A stretch of DNA of 64,000 nt from the NCBI RefSeq assembly GCF_020091585.1, contig NZ_CP083582.1, forward strand, positions 372,001 to 436,000, in the 5' to 3' direction. Source of the DNA: Kovacikia minuta CCNUW1 (lineage in GTDB: Bacteria; Cyanobacteriota; Cyanobacteriia; Leptolyngbyales; Leptolyngbyaceae). Position 1 is the stretch's first letter. Each line of letters begins with the position of its first letter. Made by a program: the position numbers and the translations under genes. This document shows positions 41,493 to 51,536 of this stretch, one piece after another. The notes beneath the pieces were generated by a model. That model was not told the DNA's origin and ran no database searches. It worked only from the letters and a program-made list of their open reading frames with translations.

Positions 41493-44025
41493 ATGCAAGT
41501 CAGTGTTTCCGGTCTCACAAATGTTTCGCAAGCAGATACTCGTCGAAGTATTCTGGATAACCTGAATCTCTCTGATCTGGCAGGACTTAGCTCAGTCCTT
41601 CAGTCTGCTGACCAGGCCCTATCGGGGGTTCGAGGGACATTAAGGAGCACCTTAAATCTCCTTGGCTTGCGTGCTTCCTTAAATCTGCCAGGGTTGAAAG
41701 ATACCATTGAAGTTGCACGAGATGCCGCTGGAATTGTTCACATTAACGCCAAAAACGAGGATGACCTGTTCTTCGCCCAGGGGTTCATGCACGCCACCGA
41801 TCGCCTGTGGCAGATGGGATTTCCAACGCCGGATTGTCCAGGGACGGTTGTCAGAAGTGGTGGGTGAAACCACGCTTCAGCAAGATACCCTGAATCGCAC
41901 CCTGGGACTGTATCAAGCTGCTGTCTCCGCCTATACCAATCTGGAACCAACCGTAAAGCGGGTTGTGGACACCTACACCAATGGCATCAACGCCTACCTC
42001 AGCCTGAATCTGCCGTTGCCGCTGGAATTTCAAGTTCTGGGCTATAAACCCGATCGCTGGCAGCCTGCGGATGTCTTGGCAGCCGTTAAATTGCAAAGCT
42101 TGGGACTGTCTGGGAACTTTCAGAGTGAACTTTTACGGACGAATCTGCTCGCGCAGGGGTTAAGTTTTGAACGGATTCAGCAAATTTTTCCACCCTACAC
42201 CGGCGATGTGACCATTCTCCAGCCAGAAGATATTGCCCAAATTCCCGGTTTGCCCAAAGCAACGGCAGCCACAAATCAACCACTGCCTAAGCTGGATCTC
42301 TCAGCATTGGCTCAACCGTTTGATCTAGGGGCGGTAGATTCCTTACTGGCAGTGAGCCGTACTTTGACCTCGATCCAGGCATCCAATAATTGGGTCGTCT
42401 CCGGCAGCCGCACCACGACAGGAAAACCGTTTCTGGCAAACGACCCCCATCTCAGCCTGCAAATCCCTTCCTTCTGGTATGCGGCGGATCTGCAATCCCC
42501 CACATTCAATGCGATCGGGGCAACCTTCCCCGGTTTGCCGGGAGTCGCGATCGGCCACAATAACCGTATCTCCTGGGGCGTTACAAACCTGCAAGCTGAT
42601 GTCCAGGATCTTTATGCATTAACAGAAACACCCAATAAACAGGGCTACATTTACCAGAATCAACCCCGTGCTTACACCCAGCGATCGGAAACGATTAAAG
42701 TCCGGGGGCAAGCCGATGTCGTAATTCCGGTGCAGACCAGTGTGTATGGTCCCGTCCTTTCGGAGGCATTGGGCCTATCCCAACCCCTTGCCCTGCGGTG
42801 GGTTAGCCTGGATGAAACCGATGGCACGTTTGGAGCATTTTTGGGTGTCAATCGGGCACAGAACTGGACTGAGTTCAAAAATGCCTTGAGAACCTACGTC
42901 GCTCCCGGCCAAAACTTTGTCTATGCGGATGTGGATGGCAACATTGGCTATTTTGCCCCCGGTCAGTTCCCCATTCGGCGATCGGGGCATACAGGACTGC
43001 TACCAGTACCGGGAACAGGTGAGTACGACTGGCAAGGGTTCATTCCGTTTGACCAGTTGCCGCAGGTGCTAAACCCCCAATCGGGCTTTATTGTCAGCGC
43101 CAACAACCGGGTTGCTCCTGCCAGCTATCCCTACACCATCAGTTACGAATGGGCTGAACCTTACCGGGCAGAGCGAATTCGGGATCTGATCCAGAGCAAG
43201 AATCAGCTTTCGCTTCAGGATATGCAAGCGATTCAGCTAGACCAGACAACTTTGCTGTATCGAGATTTCAAACCCATCCTGCAACAGCTTCAGCCAATTC
43301 TGAGCCAATTGAATCCGCTACCCACTGCCACCCTCGACTGGTTGAATCAGCTACTAAACTGGGATGGCAATCTCCAGCCCAATTCTCAAACCGCAACCGT
43401 TTTTGAAGCCTGGTACAACGAATTAACCCAATTCGTGGCGGCGGCGATCGGGCAGGAAGTGCTAGAAGGCAATGCCCAGGAACCCGCTCCCCGTTTCCTG
43501 CTCAGAGCCTTCTCCCAGGGAGATCCTGCTTTGGGCGGTTCGCCAACCCAGGCACTCACAAATGCGGCGCTGTCGTTAAAGCGCGTAGTGGAAGGATTTG
43601 GCAATTCCGTCCCCCAATGGGGAGCAATTCACCAAGCGGTGATTCAGCATCCCGTATTACCCATTAGCCGCCAGGTTAGCTACGGGGGCGATCGCTACAC
43701 CATCAACGTCGGTGCCTACAACTCCAAAACCTTCTTAATGGATAGAAACGGTCCGAGCTACCGCCAAATTGTTGACCTCTCCAATCTCAACAACTCCCAA
43801 TATATTCTTACGATCGGGGAGTCTGGACGGTTCTTCTCCCCCTATTTTGATAATCTCCTGTCTCTCTGGCAGCAGGGAGAGTATCTGAAAATAAGGACAG
43901 ACCGCTATCCCGTTGCCATCAAACTATTTCTCAAACCGGGCAACGGCAGCAATTCAGTGGGTGCACTTCTACCAGAACATATGATTGATACTTGGGCACA
44001 ATCATTGGCTAATTTACCCATCTGA
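41493..44025 (+). pseudogene. Penicillin acylase family protein, frameshifted
   Basis: Two frames join into one Ntn-hydrolase of the S45 family, about 843 residues. The first part reads VARDAAGIVHINAKNEDDLFFAQGFMHATDRLWQM; the second continues DFQRRIVQGRLSEVVGE. One extra G in the GGG run at 41816-41818 separates them. The self-processing site is ASNNWVVSG, where the Ser would become the N-terminal nucleophile of the beta chain, and PHLSLQIPSFWYAADL follows as expected. No clear signal peptide is seen at the chosen ATG. The family cleaves amides such as acyl-homoserine lactones or beta-lactam side chains. Confidence 0.82.
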
Positions 44026-44489
44026 CAGAAAAGCGCTGAGTCCTGAGGACTGACAACTTGCACTGTGGCAAGAACGTCTGGAATTTAAGTTTTCACCAAC
44101 TTAGGCCCTCGAATTACAGCAGGTGACAGGCATTTGGTGGCAGGTGGCAGGGAAGAAACAGCCCTTATCAAAGGATTTCAGCGGCATAAAATGTTCTAAC
44201 CCTGATGGCTCTGGCTATAAATCCTATCGGCAATTCCAGTCGTAAGGGTTGGGCATTCGTCAGAGATGCTTTCGCGATGGTAAAGGTTTTTGCCCAAATG
44301 CCAAGCCCCTATAAGTTACCGACTTTATTTTGTTCTTATTCCTTAGGGTGGAATTGTGAAAGATCCATCCTGAGAAATAGGCTCCTGGTGGCTGTTCTCA
44401 GTGAAATGACTTAAATTAAACTGAGTTGCGGAACGAGATGCGATCGCGGTGTAGCTATCCCCAACGAAGTCAATTTTGTCAGTCAGTGC

Positions 44490-45176
44490 ATGCAGGAGCC
44501 GGTAATGGAAGAAAAAGCAATGTGTTCCAATCATCAAGAGTCAGAGGCTAGAGCCGAGCGTGAGTTATGGAGTGCCCTTCTTCATGCTGAAGGCGCAAGT
44601 TGTACCTGGAGCGGTCAGGAAGAACTCACCGAAGAAATGTTTTCGGTTGAGGAAAACCCAAGTGCTAAAGTCTCCTACCCCTGGAACCCTGCTGATCCTG
44701 AAGCTGAAAAATTCTTCACAGAATTGGAACAAGGCTTTTCTCTAGACGACTGGAGTGCAGATGAAGTTGCCTCCCGTTCTAGCAATTTTTTTAGCCAGGT
44801 CAATCAGTTGTGGTCTGCTGCAACTCTACAAGACAGTCTTTCCCAACGGTTTGCTGCACGGATTCCCCAGGAACTATTGGGAACGATCGTCCAGCGGGCA
44901 CAACAGGCGCTTGCGTCCTCCCGCTCTCTGGCAGACCAATTGGTACAGTCCGTTCAGGAACTGCTGCCCAATTTGGCAGAGGAAGATTTGCAAGTTTTGG
45001 CGCGTCCTCTGGCCTATGCGATGCGGAATGGTGAGTCCCATCGCGCAGTTGAAGCAACCCTGGAAAAAGTTCGCCCTGTAAGCTGGGAAGAATTATCTGA
45101 AATTGAACAAGCCCGCCTCAGCCTGGCCATTGCCCGGAGTGCGCTGACAGAGCTGGAGGGAAAGGATAAAGGTTGA
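44490..45176 (+). CDS. Conserved hypothetical protein, acidic and helical
   Basis: 228 residues (ATG codons at 44490, 44505 and 44520 are possible starts). The first 100 residues are acidic with few hydrophobics (ELTEEMFSVEENPSAKV, DPEAEKFFTELEQGFSLDDWS). The second half is helical: LSQRFAARIPQELLGTIVQRAQQALASSRSLADQLVQSVQEL, then EDLQVLARPLAYAMR. I do not recognise the family, though the look is of a cyanobacterial protein of unknown function. It has no membrane helix or signal peptide and is followed by a perfect palindrome shared with the convergent gene. Confidence 0.6.
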   Translation: MQEPVMEEKAMCSNHQESEARAERELWSALLHAEGASCTWSGQEELTEEMFSVEENPSAKVSYPWNPADPEAEKFFTELEQGFSLDDWSADEVASRSSNFFSQVNQLWSAATLQDSLSQRFAARIPQELLGTIVQRAQQALASSRSLADQLVQSVQELLPNLAEEDLQVLARPLAYAMRNGESHRAVEATLEKVRPVSWEELSEIEQARLSLAIARSALTELEGKDKG

Positions 45177-45240
45177 AGGATAAAGGATAAAAGTAGGTGT
45201 CAGGGAGCAACATTCCCTACCCCTATTGCCATTCAGACTT

Positions 45241-45273
45241 AGACCTCCGAGGTTTTGAAAACCTCGGAGGTCT
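45241..45273. terminator. Perfect 33-bp palindrome between convergent genes
   Basis: AGACCTCCGAGGTTTT and its exact complement flank a single G. It lies between two convergent genes, ending seven bases before the PrsW stop codon. The shape suits a bidirectional transcription stop, though the same palindrome is also met as an interspersed repeat in cyanobacteria. Confidence 0.6.
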
Positions 45274-45279
45274 CGCTTT

Positions 45280-46839
45280 CTATCGATAAAAGCGGGTGGC
45301 AAAATTTTGCGATCGCGTGGGGGAGAGTTCGCGGGCTTTCAGAATTGCGGCTGCCAAGAAAGCATAGGACAAGACCCCAACCACTGCCAGTAGCACTGGA
45401 CTAATCGCACCTGTCACATTCCAGAGTGCATGTAGACCGGAGGCAGTAAGGTAACCGACTCCCAAAATTTGCCAGCGGCGGCGCGATCGCAACACACTTA
45501 ACCCAATGAAATAACCCAGGTAACCGCTGTATGCCATATGTCCAGCAACGGAACCCAGGACTCTGGGAATCAACAGTTGCAGACTGGCAAGTTGGGCTGC
45601 CCCCTCTCCGGCAACCAGGTTGGCTTTATAGATTTCGGGAATATATTGTCCCAGGGTTTCCATCAGGGTAAACCCAACCGCAGAAGCACTTCCCAGCAAA
45701 ATTCCATCCAATGGTTCCCAGACGCCAAGCTGCTCACGCCAGGGCGATCGCAAACGGGTTCCCAGAAGATAAACCGCCAGCACCGGAATCGCCTTCAGCA
45801 GTTCTTCCATTAACCCCGCGCCAAAGAACATCTTGACCAGTAAAACCGGCAAGCTGACCCCTGCACTATTACTGGGTAAGCTTCCTGGCAAAATTTCGCG
45901 GAAGATATAGACCAACAAATCCAGAATCGGACTGAACAGAATCAGCACGGTTGCCAGAGCAGTCCCTACTAGCAGCCACCAGGGTTTGCGTTTCCCACAA
46001 AGTTGATAAATGAAATAGTAAGCAGCGCCCGCCAAATAGGCAGCTAACAACCGATTGAACCGAATTGGATTGCCCACCGAGAGAAACAGAGAAACCACCA
46101 GCGCAACTGTTATCCCGCCTGGAAGGAGATAGGCCTTATTGGTGAGATGCCTTCCCGTAGAGAATATTGGAAACAACTGGGTCAAACTAACGTGGTCTGA
46201 TTCCAAGCGAGAGGGTTTGCCAGGTGGGGGAGTGATAGGGCGGAATGTGTACTCAGCCGGAATTGACGGAAGGTTAATATTCTTTTGTCGATTGGGTGAG
46301 GTTGGTCGTTGGGAACTGGGTGAGCCTGGTGGCGTTGGAGTTGGGTCAGTTGGAGATTGGGTGGGAGGCAGTTTTTTGGCAGGAGCCGATCGAGGGGAAG
46401 TGGGCTTGGAGGAGGTAGATGGCTGGGAAGTCAGGGGAGGCTTAGGGCCGGGATGCGGCTGAAATTCAAACACGAACTCAGGACCATCCTGCCCCAGCAT
46501 AATTCGATCGCCCACCTGCAAAACCTGGCATCCCTTAAGTCGCTGACCATTGACAAATGTGCCATTGGCACTATTCAGGTCACAAATCTGCCAGAACCGG
46601 GAACCTGTAGAAGCATCAAACCCCAGAATGGGGGTGATTTCTGCATGGCGACGCGATACAGCTCGATAGAGCAAGGGGTCAAGGACGATCTGGCAACGGG
46701 GATCTCGCCCGATGGCAATACTCTCAGTTTCGGAGAGCGGATGCCTAAGCTGGCGCTGCTCCGACAAATCGCCATCGGTTAATTGGCGCAGGCAGGCAGT
46801 GTTGTTTTTTTTTCCCGTCATGGCGGGGAACTCTGACAA
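45280..46839 (-). CDS. FHA domain-PrsW family intramembrane protease
   Basis: 519 residues. Residues about 30-125 are an FHA phosphothreonine-binding domain (IAIGRDPRCQIVLD, VSRRHAEI, DLNSANGTFVNGQRL). A proline/serine/threonine-rich linker (KPTSPRSAPAKKLPPTQSPTDP) leads to a membrane domain of eight or so helices with PrsW motifs: MEELLKAIPV with the glutamate pair, GFTLMETLGQY, the SVAGHMAYSGYLGY histidine and SGLHALWNV. PrsW proteases cut membrane proteins, as in anti-sigma factor release. The FHA part suggests recruitment or control by Ser/Thr phosphorylation. An inner ATG at 46821 is an alternative start. Confidence 0.87.
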   Translation of the reverse strand: MSEFPAMTGKKNNTACLRQLTDGDLSEQRQLRHPLSETESIAIGRDPRCQIVLDPLLYRAVSRRHAEITPILGFDASTGSRFWQICDLNSANGTFVNGQRLKGCQVLQVGDRIMLGQDGPEFVFEFQPHPGPKPPLTSQPSTSSKPTSPRSAPAKKLPPTQSPTDPTPTPPGSPSSQRPTSPNRQKNINLPSIPAEYTFRPITPPPGKPSRLESDHVSLTQLFPIFSTGRHLTNKAYLLPGGITVALVVSLFLSVGNPIRFNRLLAAYLAGAAYYFIYQLCGKRKPWWLLVGTALATVLILFSPILDLLVYIFREILPGSLPSNSAGVSLPVLLVKMFFGAGLMEELLKAIPVLAVYLLGTRLRSPWREQLGVWEPLDGILLGSASAVGFTLMETLGQYIPEIYKANLVAGEGAAQLASLQLLIPRVLGSVAGHMAYSGYLGYFIGLSVLRSRRRWQILGVGYLTASGLHALWNVTGAISPVLLAVVGVLSYAFLAAAILKARELSPTRSQNFATRFYR

Positions 46840-46935
46840 TGCGTAAGCGGATGAATAGGAAGGAATCTAAAAGATAAAAGATAAGGGTTAAACATCCACA
46901 CGTTACTTTTCATCCTTGATCTTCTTTTTCTTTCC

Positions 46936-47145
46936 CTATTTTTTCCCTATTTTCTGTTTGGCGTTTGTATCTCGGACGGCAGCGAGAAAGAGAATCCCCA
47001 CCAGGGGGACTGCAATCGCTAAAATACCACCTGTTGTCAGATTACCCAACTCAGGATTACCCGAAGTTAGCTCAAAAACTGAACCGACTGCTGCGATCGC
47101 TGCGATACAAGAGCCAGCTAAAAATACACCACTCTTTGGGGTCAC
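46936..47145 (-). CDS. Small two-helix membrane protein
   Basis: 69 residues with two hydrophobic segments (VFLAGSCIAAIAAVGSVF and GILAIAVPLVGILFLAAV) joined by a short polar loop and a Lys-rich end (AKQKIGKK). It resembles small conserved cyanobacterial membrane proteins without assigned function. The first segment could also act as an uncleaved signal anchor. It stands alone between the PrsW and deformylase genes on the same strand. Confidence 0.55.
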   Translation of the reverse strand: MTPKSGVFLAGSCIAAIAAVGSVFELTSGNPELGNLTTGGILAIAVPLVGILFLAAVRDTNAKQKIGKK

Positions 47146-47239
47146 GTCTACTTAGCCCAGAAACATCAGTAGAAACTGAGAATTAAGAATTAAAAATTCC
47201 TTTTAATACAATTTATAATTCAAAACTCTTAGTTCCTAA

Positions 47240-47803
47240 TTATCTTACAGGTTGCACTGCCCGTGTAGAAAAGCCGTGTTTGCCAAGTTCCTGGTTAAGC
47301 AACAGGGTGTTCTCCACCCGGTCTACAAACAAAACCCCATTCAGGTGATCAATTTCATGCTGGATGCAGCAAGCCAACAGTTCGGTAGCAGCGAGCTTTT
47401 GAGGGCGACCATGCTCATCTTTGAAGGACACCTCGATCGCTGCTGGACGCTTAACATCCAAATAAACGTTGGGAATGCTAAGACACCCCTCCTGCGTTAC
47501 AGAAAGGTCAGAACTCGTCTTGGTAACAACTGGATTAATCAAAATCAAGGGAGGTGTTGCCGCCTCATCCGGTTGCAGATCTACCACAATTACCTGCTTG
47601 TTCATCGCTACTTGAGGCGCAGCAAGACCAATGCCATCGGCGCTATACATGGTTTGCAGCATCTCACGAATGAGTTGCTTAATTTCCGCATCTACCTTGG
47701 AAACACGCTTGGCAGGCTGACGCAACACCCGATCGCCCAAACGATAAATCTCCAACGGGGGCTTCGCGACCTTCTTCTTTTGGACTAAAACCTCAGCAGT
47801 CAT
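47240..47803 (-). CDS. def: Peptide deformylase
   Basis: 187 residues. The three deformylase motifs are complete: GIGLAAPQ near residue 60, EGCLSIP near 107 with the metal-binding Cys, and QHEIDHLNG near 150 with two histidines and the catalytic Glu. It removes the formyl group from new polypeptides in the cytosol. The short N-terminal extension (EVLVQKKKVAKPP) is common in cyanobacterial copies. There is nothing unusual in length or sequence. Confidence 0.95.
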   Translation of the reverse strand: MTAEVLVQKKKVAKPPLEIYRLGDRVLRQPAKRVSKVDAEIKQLIREMLQTMYSADGIGLAAPQVAMNKQVIVVDLQPDEAATPPLILINPVVTKTSSDLSVTQEGCLSIPNVYLDVKRPAAIEVSFKDEHGRPQKLAATELLACCIQHEIDHLNGVLFVDRVENTLLLNQELGKHGFSTRAVQPVR

Positions 47804-48074
47804 GAACCTACCACTCGCAAACTAAAGGATGTATCTCGAAATCATTCCGCCTTAGTTTTATCTTACCAATCCTGCCTGCTAACTAACAGCATTGGGGGTT
47901 GTTTTTTTGAAGTGCCGGGAATAAGTGATGGAGAAAGGATAAAACCATCCCATCTCCACTTAATTATGAAGTGCCGTTTTGGGTTAAACCTCCAGGTTTG
48001 CGTCAACCCTGACTCAACATCTTTGCACCCTCAGCCTACTCCTTTAAGAAGTGTCTTGCTTTTCTGCCTGCCTG
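47804..48074. other. Spacer with no gene
   Basis: The divergent spacer between def and mscL contains a doubled GAAGTGCCG word (about 47910 and 47969) and an AACCTCCAGGTTT mini-palindrome near 47986. Apart from the mscL promoter nothing functional is evident. Confidence 0.4.
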
Positions 48075-48080
48075 TATAAT
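48052..48080 (+). promoter_or_regulatory. Possible mscL promoter
   Basis: A perfect TATAAT at 48075-48080 is preceded, 17 bases upstream, by a weak TGTCTT at 48052-48057. The gene begins 49 bases downstream of the -10 box. Confidence 0.4.
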
Positions 48081-48128
48081 GCCCCCATTGCAATACAAAT
48101 TCATGGAGTAAATAAGGTAGGCAGACTC

Positions 48129-48557
48129 ATGGCACGTGGAAATGGTGGTTTTTGGGCAGACTTTCGGGACTTTATCGCTCGCGGAAATGTGGTTGATCTC
48201 GCAGTTGCAGTGGTTATTGGTGGTGCATTTGGCAAAATTATCGATTCGTTTGTAACGGATATCATCACACCAGTGCTTCTCAACCCAGCCCTCCAAGCAG
48301 CGAATGTTGATAATTTGCAAAGTCTGTCTGCAAATGGCATTAGATATGGATTGTTTCTGGCTGCCATTCTTAATTTTCTGGTGATCGCGTTTTCCATCTT
48401 CTTGGTCATTCGAGCCTTTGAAAAAGCAAAACGGCGATTGGTTCGCCAGCAACCACCGGAGCAGGAGGCAGCAGCACCCGATCCCACTGTAATTCAGCAA
48501 CAGACGGCTGATGCCCTGAATCGCCTCGCGCGCGCGTTAGAAACCCGTGGTTTGTAA
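48129..48557 (+). CDS. mscL: Large-conductance mechanosensitive channel
   Basis: About 142 residues from the ATG at 48129; the longer frame from 48051 runs through the promoter and is not expected to be translated. The N-terminal helix and first membrane segment carry the family signature FRDFIARGNVVDLAVAVVIGGAFGKIIDSFV. The second membrane segment is FLAAILNFLVIAFSIFLVIRAF, followed by the charged C-terminal bundle (EKAKRRLVRQQ). The protein forms a pentameric inner-membrane pore that opens on hypo-osmotic shock. Confidence 0.95.
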   Translation: MARGNGGFWADFRDFIARGNVVDLAVAVVIGGAFGKIIDSFVTDIITPVLLNPALQAANVDNLQSLSANGIRYGLFLAAILNFLVIAFSIFLVIRAFEKAKRRLVRQQPPEQEAAAPDPTVIQQQTADALNRLARALETRGL

Positions 48558-48625
48558 CATTTACAATATTCCAGATATTCCAGGATAATTGGGTAAAGGG
48601 TAAGGAAGAAGGGGTAATTGGGCTG

Positions 48626-48671
48626 CCTTTTGTAGGTTGGGCTTCATGATTGCGACCCGATCTACAAAAGG
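48626..48671. repeat. Inverted repeat CCTTTTGTAG...CTACAAAAGG
   Basis: Perfect 10-bp arms enclose 26 bases with a GGTTGGG/GACCCGA pseudo-symmetry; an outer CTGCCTTTT/AAAAGGCAG pair extends to about 48700. It lies between mscL and the glutaminase gene and may stop mscL transcription or be a small interspersed element. Confidence 0.5.
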
Positions 48672-48736
48672 TTGTTCAATTCATCGTCTTAAAAGGCAGT
48701 TACCCATCAGCAATACCGATCATCTGAATCAGGCGC

Positions 48737-49771
48737 ATGGGTAAAAAGAAAGATCGAAAGACCTTAGAAAATGTGTCTGAATCAGAAATGCCAGCGATCC
48801 AGGCAATTTTGCAGGAGTTGTATCTCAAATATCAGCCCTTAAGCGAGGGGAAACTGGCAAGCTACATTCCCGAATTGGCTAAGGCAAACCCAGACTGGTT
48901 TGGCATTTGTATTGCTACGGTGGATGGGCAAATTTATGAGGTGGGTAATTCCGATCAGCTATTTACGATTCAGTCGATCTCAAAGGTGTTTGTCTATGGC
49001 ATGGCGTTGGAGGAGCATGGGCGCGAGGCACTGTTGACCAAAGTTGGGGTGGAACCGACGGGCGATCCGTTTGATTCAATTATTCGGTTGGATGATTACT
49101 CGAAACGACCGGAAAACCCAATGGTCAATGCGGGAGCGATCGCCACGACCAGTTTAATCAAGGGCAATAATCCCACCGATCGCCTGAATTATCTGCTGGA
49201 TATGTTCCGGCACTATACCGGACATGACATGTTCATTGATATGTCTGTGTTCGTATCAGAACGAACGACCGGGCACCGTAATCGGGCAATGGCACACCTG
49301 ATGCGGCACTTTGGCATGATCGATGAAAAAATTGACGATGCACTGGATCTCTACTTTCAACAATGTTCCGTTATGGTCAATTGCCACGATTTAGCTGTCA
49401 TGGCAGCAACCCTGGCAAATCGGGGCGTTAATCCCTGTACTGGAAAACGGGCCGTTGCCGCCTGTTACATCAGGGATATTCTCAGTGTCATGTATACCTG
49501 TGGGATGTACAACTTTGCCGGAGAGTGGGCATACAAAGTTGGGCTTCCTGCTAAAAGTGGCGTTTCGGGTGGCATTATTGCGATCGTCCCCAATCAGCTT
49601 GGCATCGCTGTCTTTTCTCCACCCCTTGATAGTAGAGGCAACAGTGTTCGTGGCATCAAAGTCTGTGAAGATCTTTCCCGCCGCTTTGAGCTACACATGT
49701 TTGATTCGCCTACAGCCTGCGAACATCCCAGCGATCGTCTGTCCCCTCATCCTCAACATTTAGATACTTGA
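48737..49771 (+). CDS. glsA: Glutaminase A
   Basis: 344 residues of the serine-dependent beta-lactamase-like glutaminase family. The catalytic [10 protein letters not shown] motif lies near residue 77, with [11 protein letters not shown] near 128 and [20 protein letters not shown] near 210, all expected for Gls[30 protein letters not shown] is the conserved late segment. It hydrolyses glutamine to glutamate and ammonia in the cytosol. The start codon has no strong ribosome binding site. The gene is free-standing. Confidence 0.95.
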   Translation: MGKKKDRKTLENVSESEMPAIQAILQELYLKYQPLSEGKLASYIPELAKANPDWFGICIATVDGQIYEVGNSDQLFTIQSISKVFVYGMALEEHGREALLTKVGVEPTGDPFDSIIRLDDYSKRPENPMVNAGAIATTSLIKGNNPTDRLNYLLDMFRHYTGHDMFIDMSVFVSERTTGHRNRAMAHLMRHFGMIDEKIDDALDLYFQQCSVMVNCHDLAVMAATLANRGVNPCTGKRAVAACYIRDILSVMYTCGMYNFAGEWAYKVGLPAKSGVSGGIIAIVPNQLGIAVFSPPLDSRGNSVRGIKVCEDLSRRFELHMFDSPTACEHPSDRLSPHPQHLDT

Positions 49772-49967
49772 TAGCTGTGTCATTGGTGGTTTGTCATTAG
49801 TCATTGGTCATTTAGCTATTTACCCTCCTCCGTCCTCCACCTTCCCCACTCCCTACTTTTTATCGTTCTGTTTCAATTCGTCGAGCTAAAATGGCGTACT
49901 TCCCATAACGCGGTATATTCAAGCCGTTAGAGCGCGTCGATTTAGAATCCTTACAAGGAGCTTGCTG

Positions 49968-50615
49968 ATGAAGTCATCCCGCCCTGGAAAAATCCTGGTC
50001 GTGCTTAACGGCAAGGGTGGGGTTGGCAAAACAACAACTTCTATTAACCTGGCAGCAACTTTCTCCGAAAAAAACCGGGTTCTTTTGATTGATGCCGATC
50101 CTCAAGGGTCAGCCACCTGGTGGGTTGAGCGCAGTGAGAAGAGTATGGGGTTTGATTTAGCAAAGGAAGCAGACCCTACGGTTTTGGGCGGACTGCGAAA
50201 GGTCGGTGATTATGACGTCGTGGTGGTAGATACTGCACCAGCACTGGACTCCAAAGCCCTGGCAGCGGTTGTGCCCGCCGCAGATTACGTTGTTTTACCC
50301 ACCCCACCTGCACCAATGGATCTGGCCGCATTAATCGAAACGGTTCGGGAAGCCGTTATGCCTTGCAATGTTGCCCATCGGGTTCTGCTCACGCGCGTCG
50401 ATCCACGCAGTTTGAATGAAGCCTTAGAAGCCCAAAACACCTTAATGGAACTGGGCATTCCAGCCTGCCATGCCTTTATTCGAGCCTATAAAGCCCATGA
50501 ACGGGCAGCATTAGATGGCCGCGCCATTACCCAATGGCGCGGCAAAAATGCACGGGAAGCAGAGGCAGACTATCGCCGGGTAGCAGAGGAAATTCAGCGA
50601 GATTGGAAGAAGTGA
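49968..50615 (+). CDS. ParA family ATPase, McdA-like
   Basis: About 215 residues from the ATG at 49968, with AAGGAG eight bases upstream. It has the deviant Walker [13 protein letters not shown] with the signature lysine Lys16, [14 protein letters not shown] (Walker A') and [14 protein letters not shown] (Walker B). It lacks an N-terminal DNA-binding domain, so it is the small ParA type. The next gene encodes a coiled-coil protein ending in a tryptophan motif, as in the type 2 McdAB systems that space carboxysomes on the nucleoid. Chromosome or plasmid partition is the alternative. Confidence 0.85.
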   Translation: MKSSRPGKILVVLNGKGGVGKTTTSINLAATFSEKNRVLLIDADPQGSATWWVERSEKSMGFDLAKEADPTVLGGLRKVGDYDVVVVDTAPALDSKALAAVVPAADYVVLPTPPAPMDLAALIETVREAVMPCNVAHRVLLTRVDPRSLNEALEAQNTLMELGIPACHAFIRAYKAHERAALDGRAITQWRGKNAREAEADYRRVAEEIQRDWKK

Positions 50616-50772
50616 GGGGTGAGGGGTGAGGGGTGAGGAGTAAGAGAGTTTTAAGTTTTGAGTTTTGAGTTTTGAGTTTTAAGTTTTGAGTTCAAGCGGA
50701 GCAATTTTTCATCCTTGATGATTCATCCTTTCCTCCCCACCTAACACCTGACACCTGACACCTGACACCTAA
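50612..50772. repeat. Several STRR arrays between parA-like and coiled-coil gene
   Basis: (GTGAGGG)n at 50612-50638, (TTTTGAG/TTTTAAG)n at 50649-50691 and (ACACCTG)n at 50741-50772 fill the 198-base spacer. Confidence 0.85.
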
Positions 50773-50813
50773 CACTCCGCTATGATGATGAAGCACCGGG
50801 AAGGGAGGAAGGT

Positions 50814-51521
50814 ATGGCTAGGAAACGGTTGTCTGATTTGCTGCGAGAGGAGGCAAACAAACCTGGAGAGAGTGAAGCACCTGGAGAGAGTGAAGCAGAT
50901 GCGTCACCCGAACCAAATGCTGGGACGCGCAGAAAGACATCAACCCGTTCTACTAACAAACAAGAAAGTACGGAGTCTTCACCTTCCGCATCCACTAAAA
51001 CTACTAGCTCCACAACTAAGCGGTCTTCTACTTCACACGACCCTGAGACCCAGGCTCAAACGGATGAACTAAAAACCGTTCAAGACAAAGCACAGCAGCA
51101 AGAAACCGCTTTTCAGCAAAAGATTACTGAATTGCAAGCAGAGTTGGATCAGCAAATTTCTTTGACGCGCAGCTTGAAGGCAGATCTGGAGAAAATCGAA
51201 CCACTAAAAGCTGAACTAGACCAGGCAAAGAAGTTCGCACTTCAACTTGCAGAGGAAAATACGCGGTTGAGTGAAGAATTGAAGGCGTTGAAACACAAGG
51301 CTCCTGCAACTTCAAACGTTGCAACTCCAAAAGCTCCACTGGCAACTCGGCAAACCAAGCAGACCGGGGAAAAAGTTCCTGCTGCCTCTACCTCTACCTC
51401 AGCAATAACCAGCAGAGAAGCGATGCAACGGCAGCAAGCACGCGCACTGGCGCATCCTATATTTCCTACAGATCCCTTACCGGGTCAAATTTCTGATCAG
51501 GATTTGGGTTGGGTTGATTAG
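50814..51521 (+). CDS. Coiled-coil protein, McdB-like
   Basis: 235 residues. Starts MARKRLSDLLREEANK, continues with an 80-residue Ser/Thr/Lys-rich disordered stretch, then a coiled coil (QDKAQQQETAFQQKITELQAELDQQISL, residues about 85-165) rich in Gln, another disordered stretch and a short conserved-looking end QISDQDLGWVD with one Trp. This three-part plan with a C-terminal tryptophan fits what is known of type 2 McdB, the carboxysome adaptor of McdA. The preceding gene is a small ParA ATPase with the right Walker motif. No carboxysome gene lies in the window to confirm this. Confidence 0.6.
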   Translation: MARKRLSDLLREEANKPGESEAPGESEADASPEPNAGTRRKTSTRSTNKQESTESSPSASTKTTSSTTKRSSTSHDPETQAQTDELKTVQDKAQQQETAFQQKITELQAELDQQISLTRSLKADLEKIEPLKAELDQAKKFALQLAEENTRLSEELKALKHKAPATSNVATPKAPLATRQTKQTGEKVPAASTSTSAITSREAMQRQQARALAHPIFPTDPLPGQISDQDLGWVD

Positions 51522-51536
51522 GGGGAGTCAGGGTTT

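Noticed and set aside
44205-44414. 69-codon frame upstream of the acidic hypothetical gene
   Set aside because: No ribosome binding site, no recognisable motif, and the composition is not clearly coding; left uncalled.
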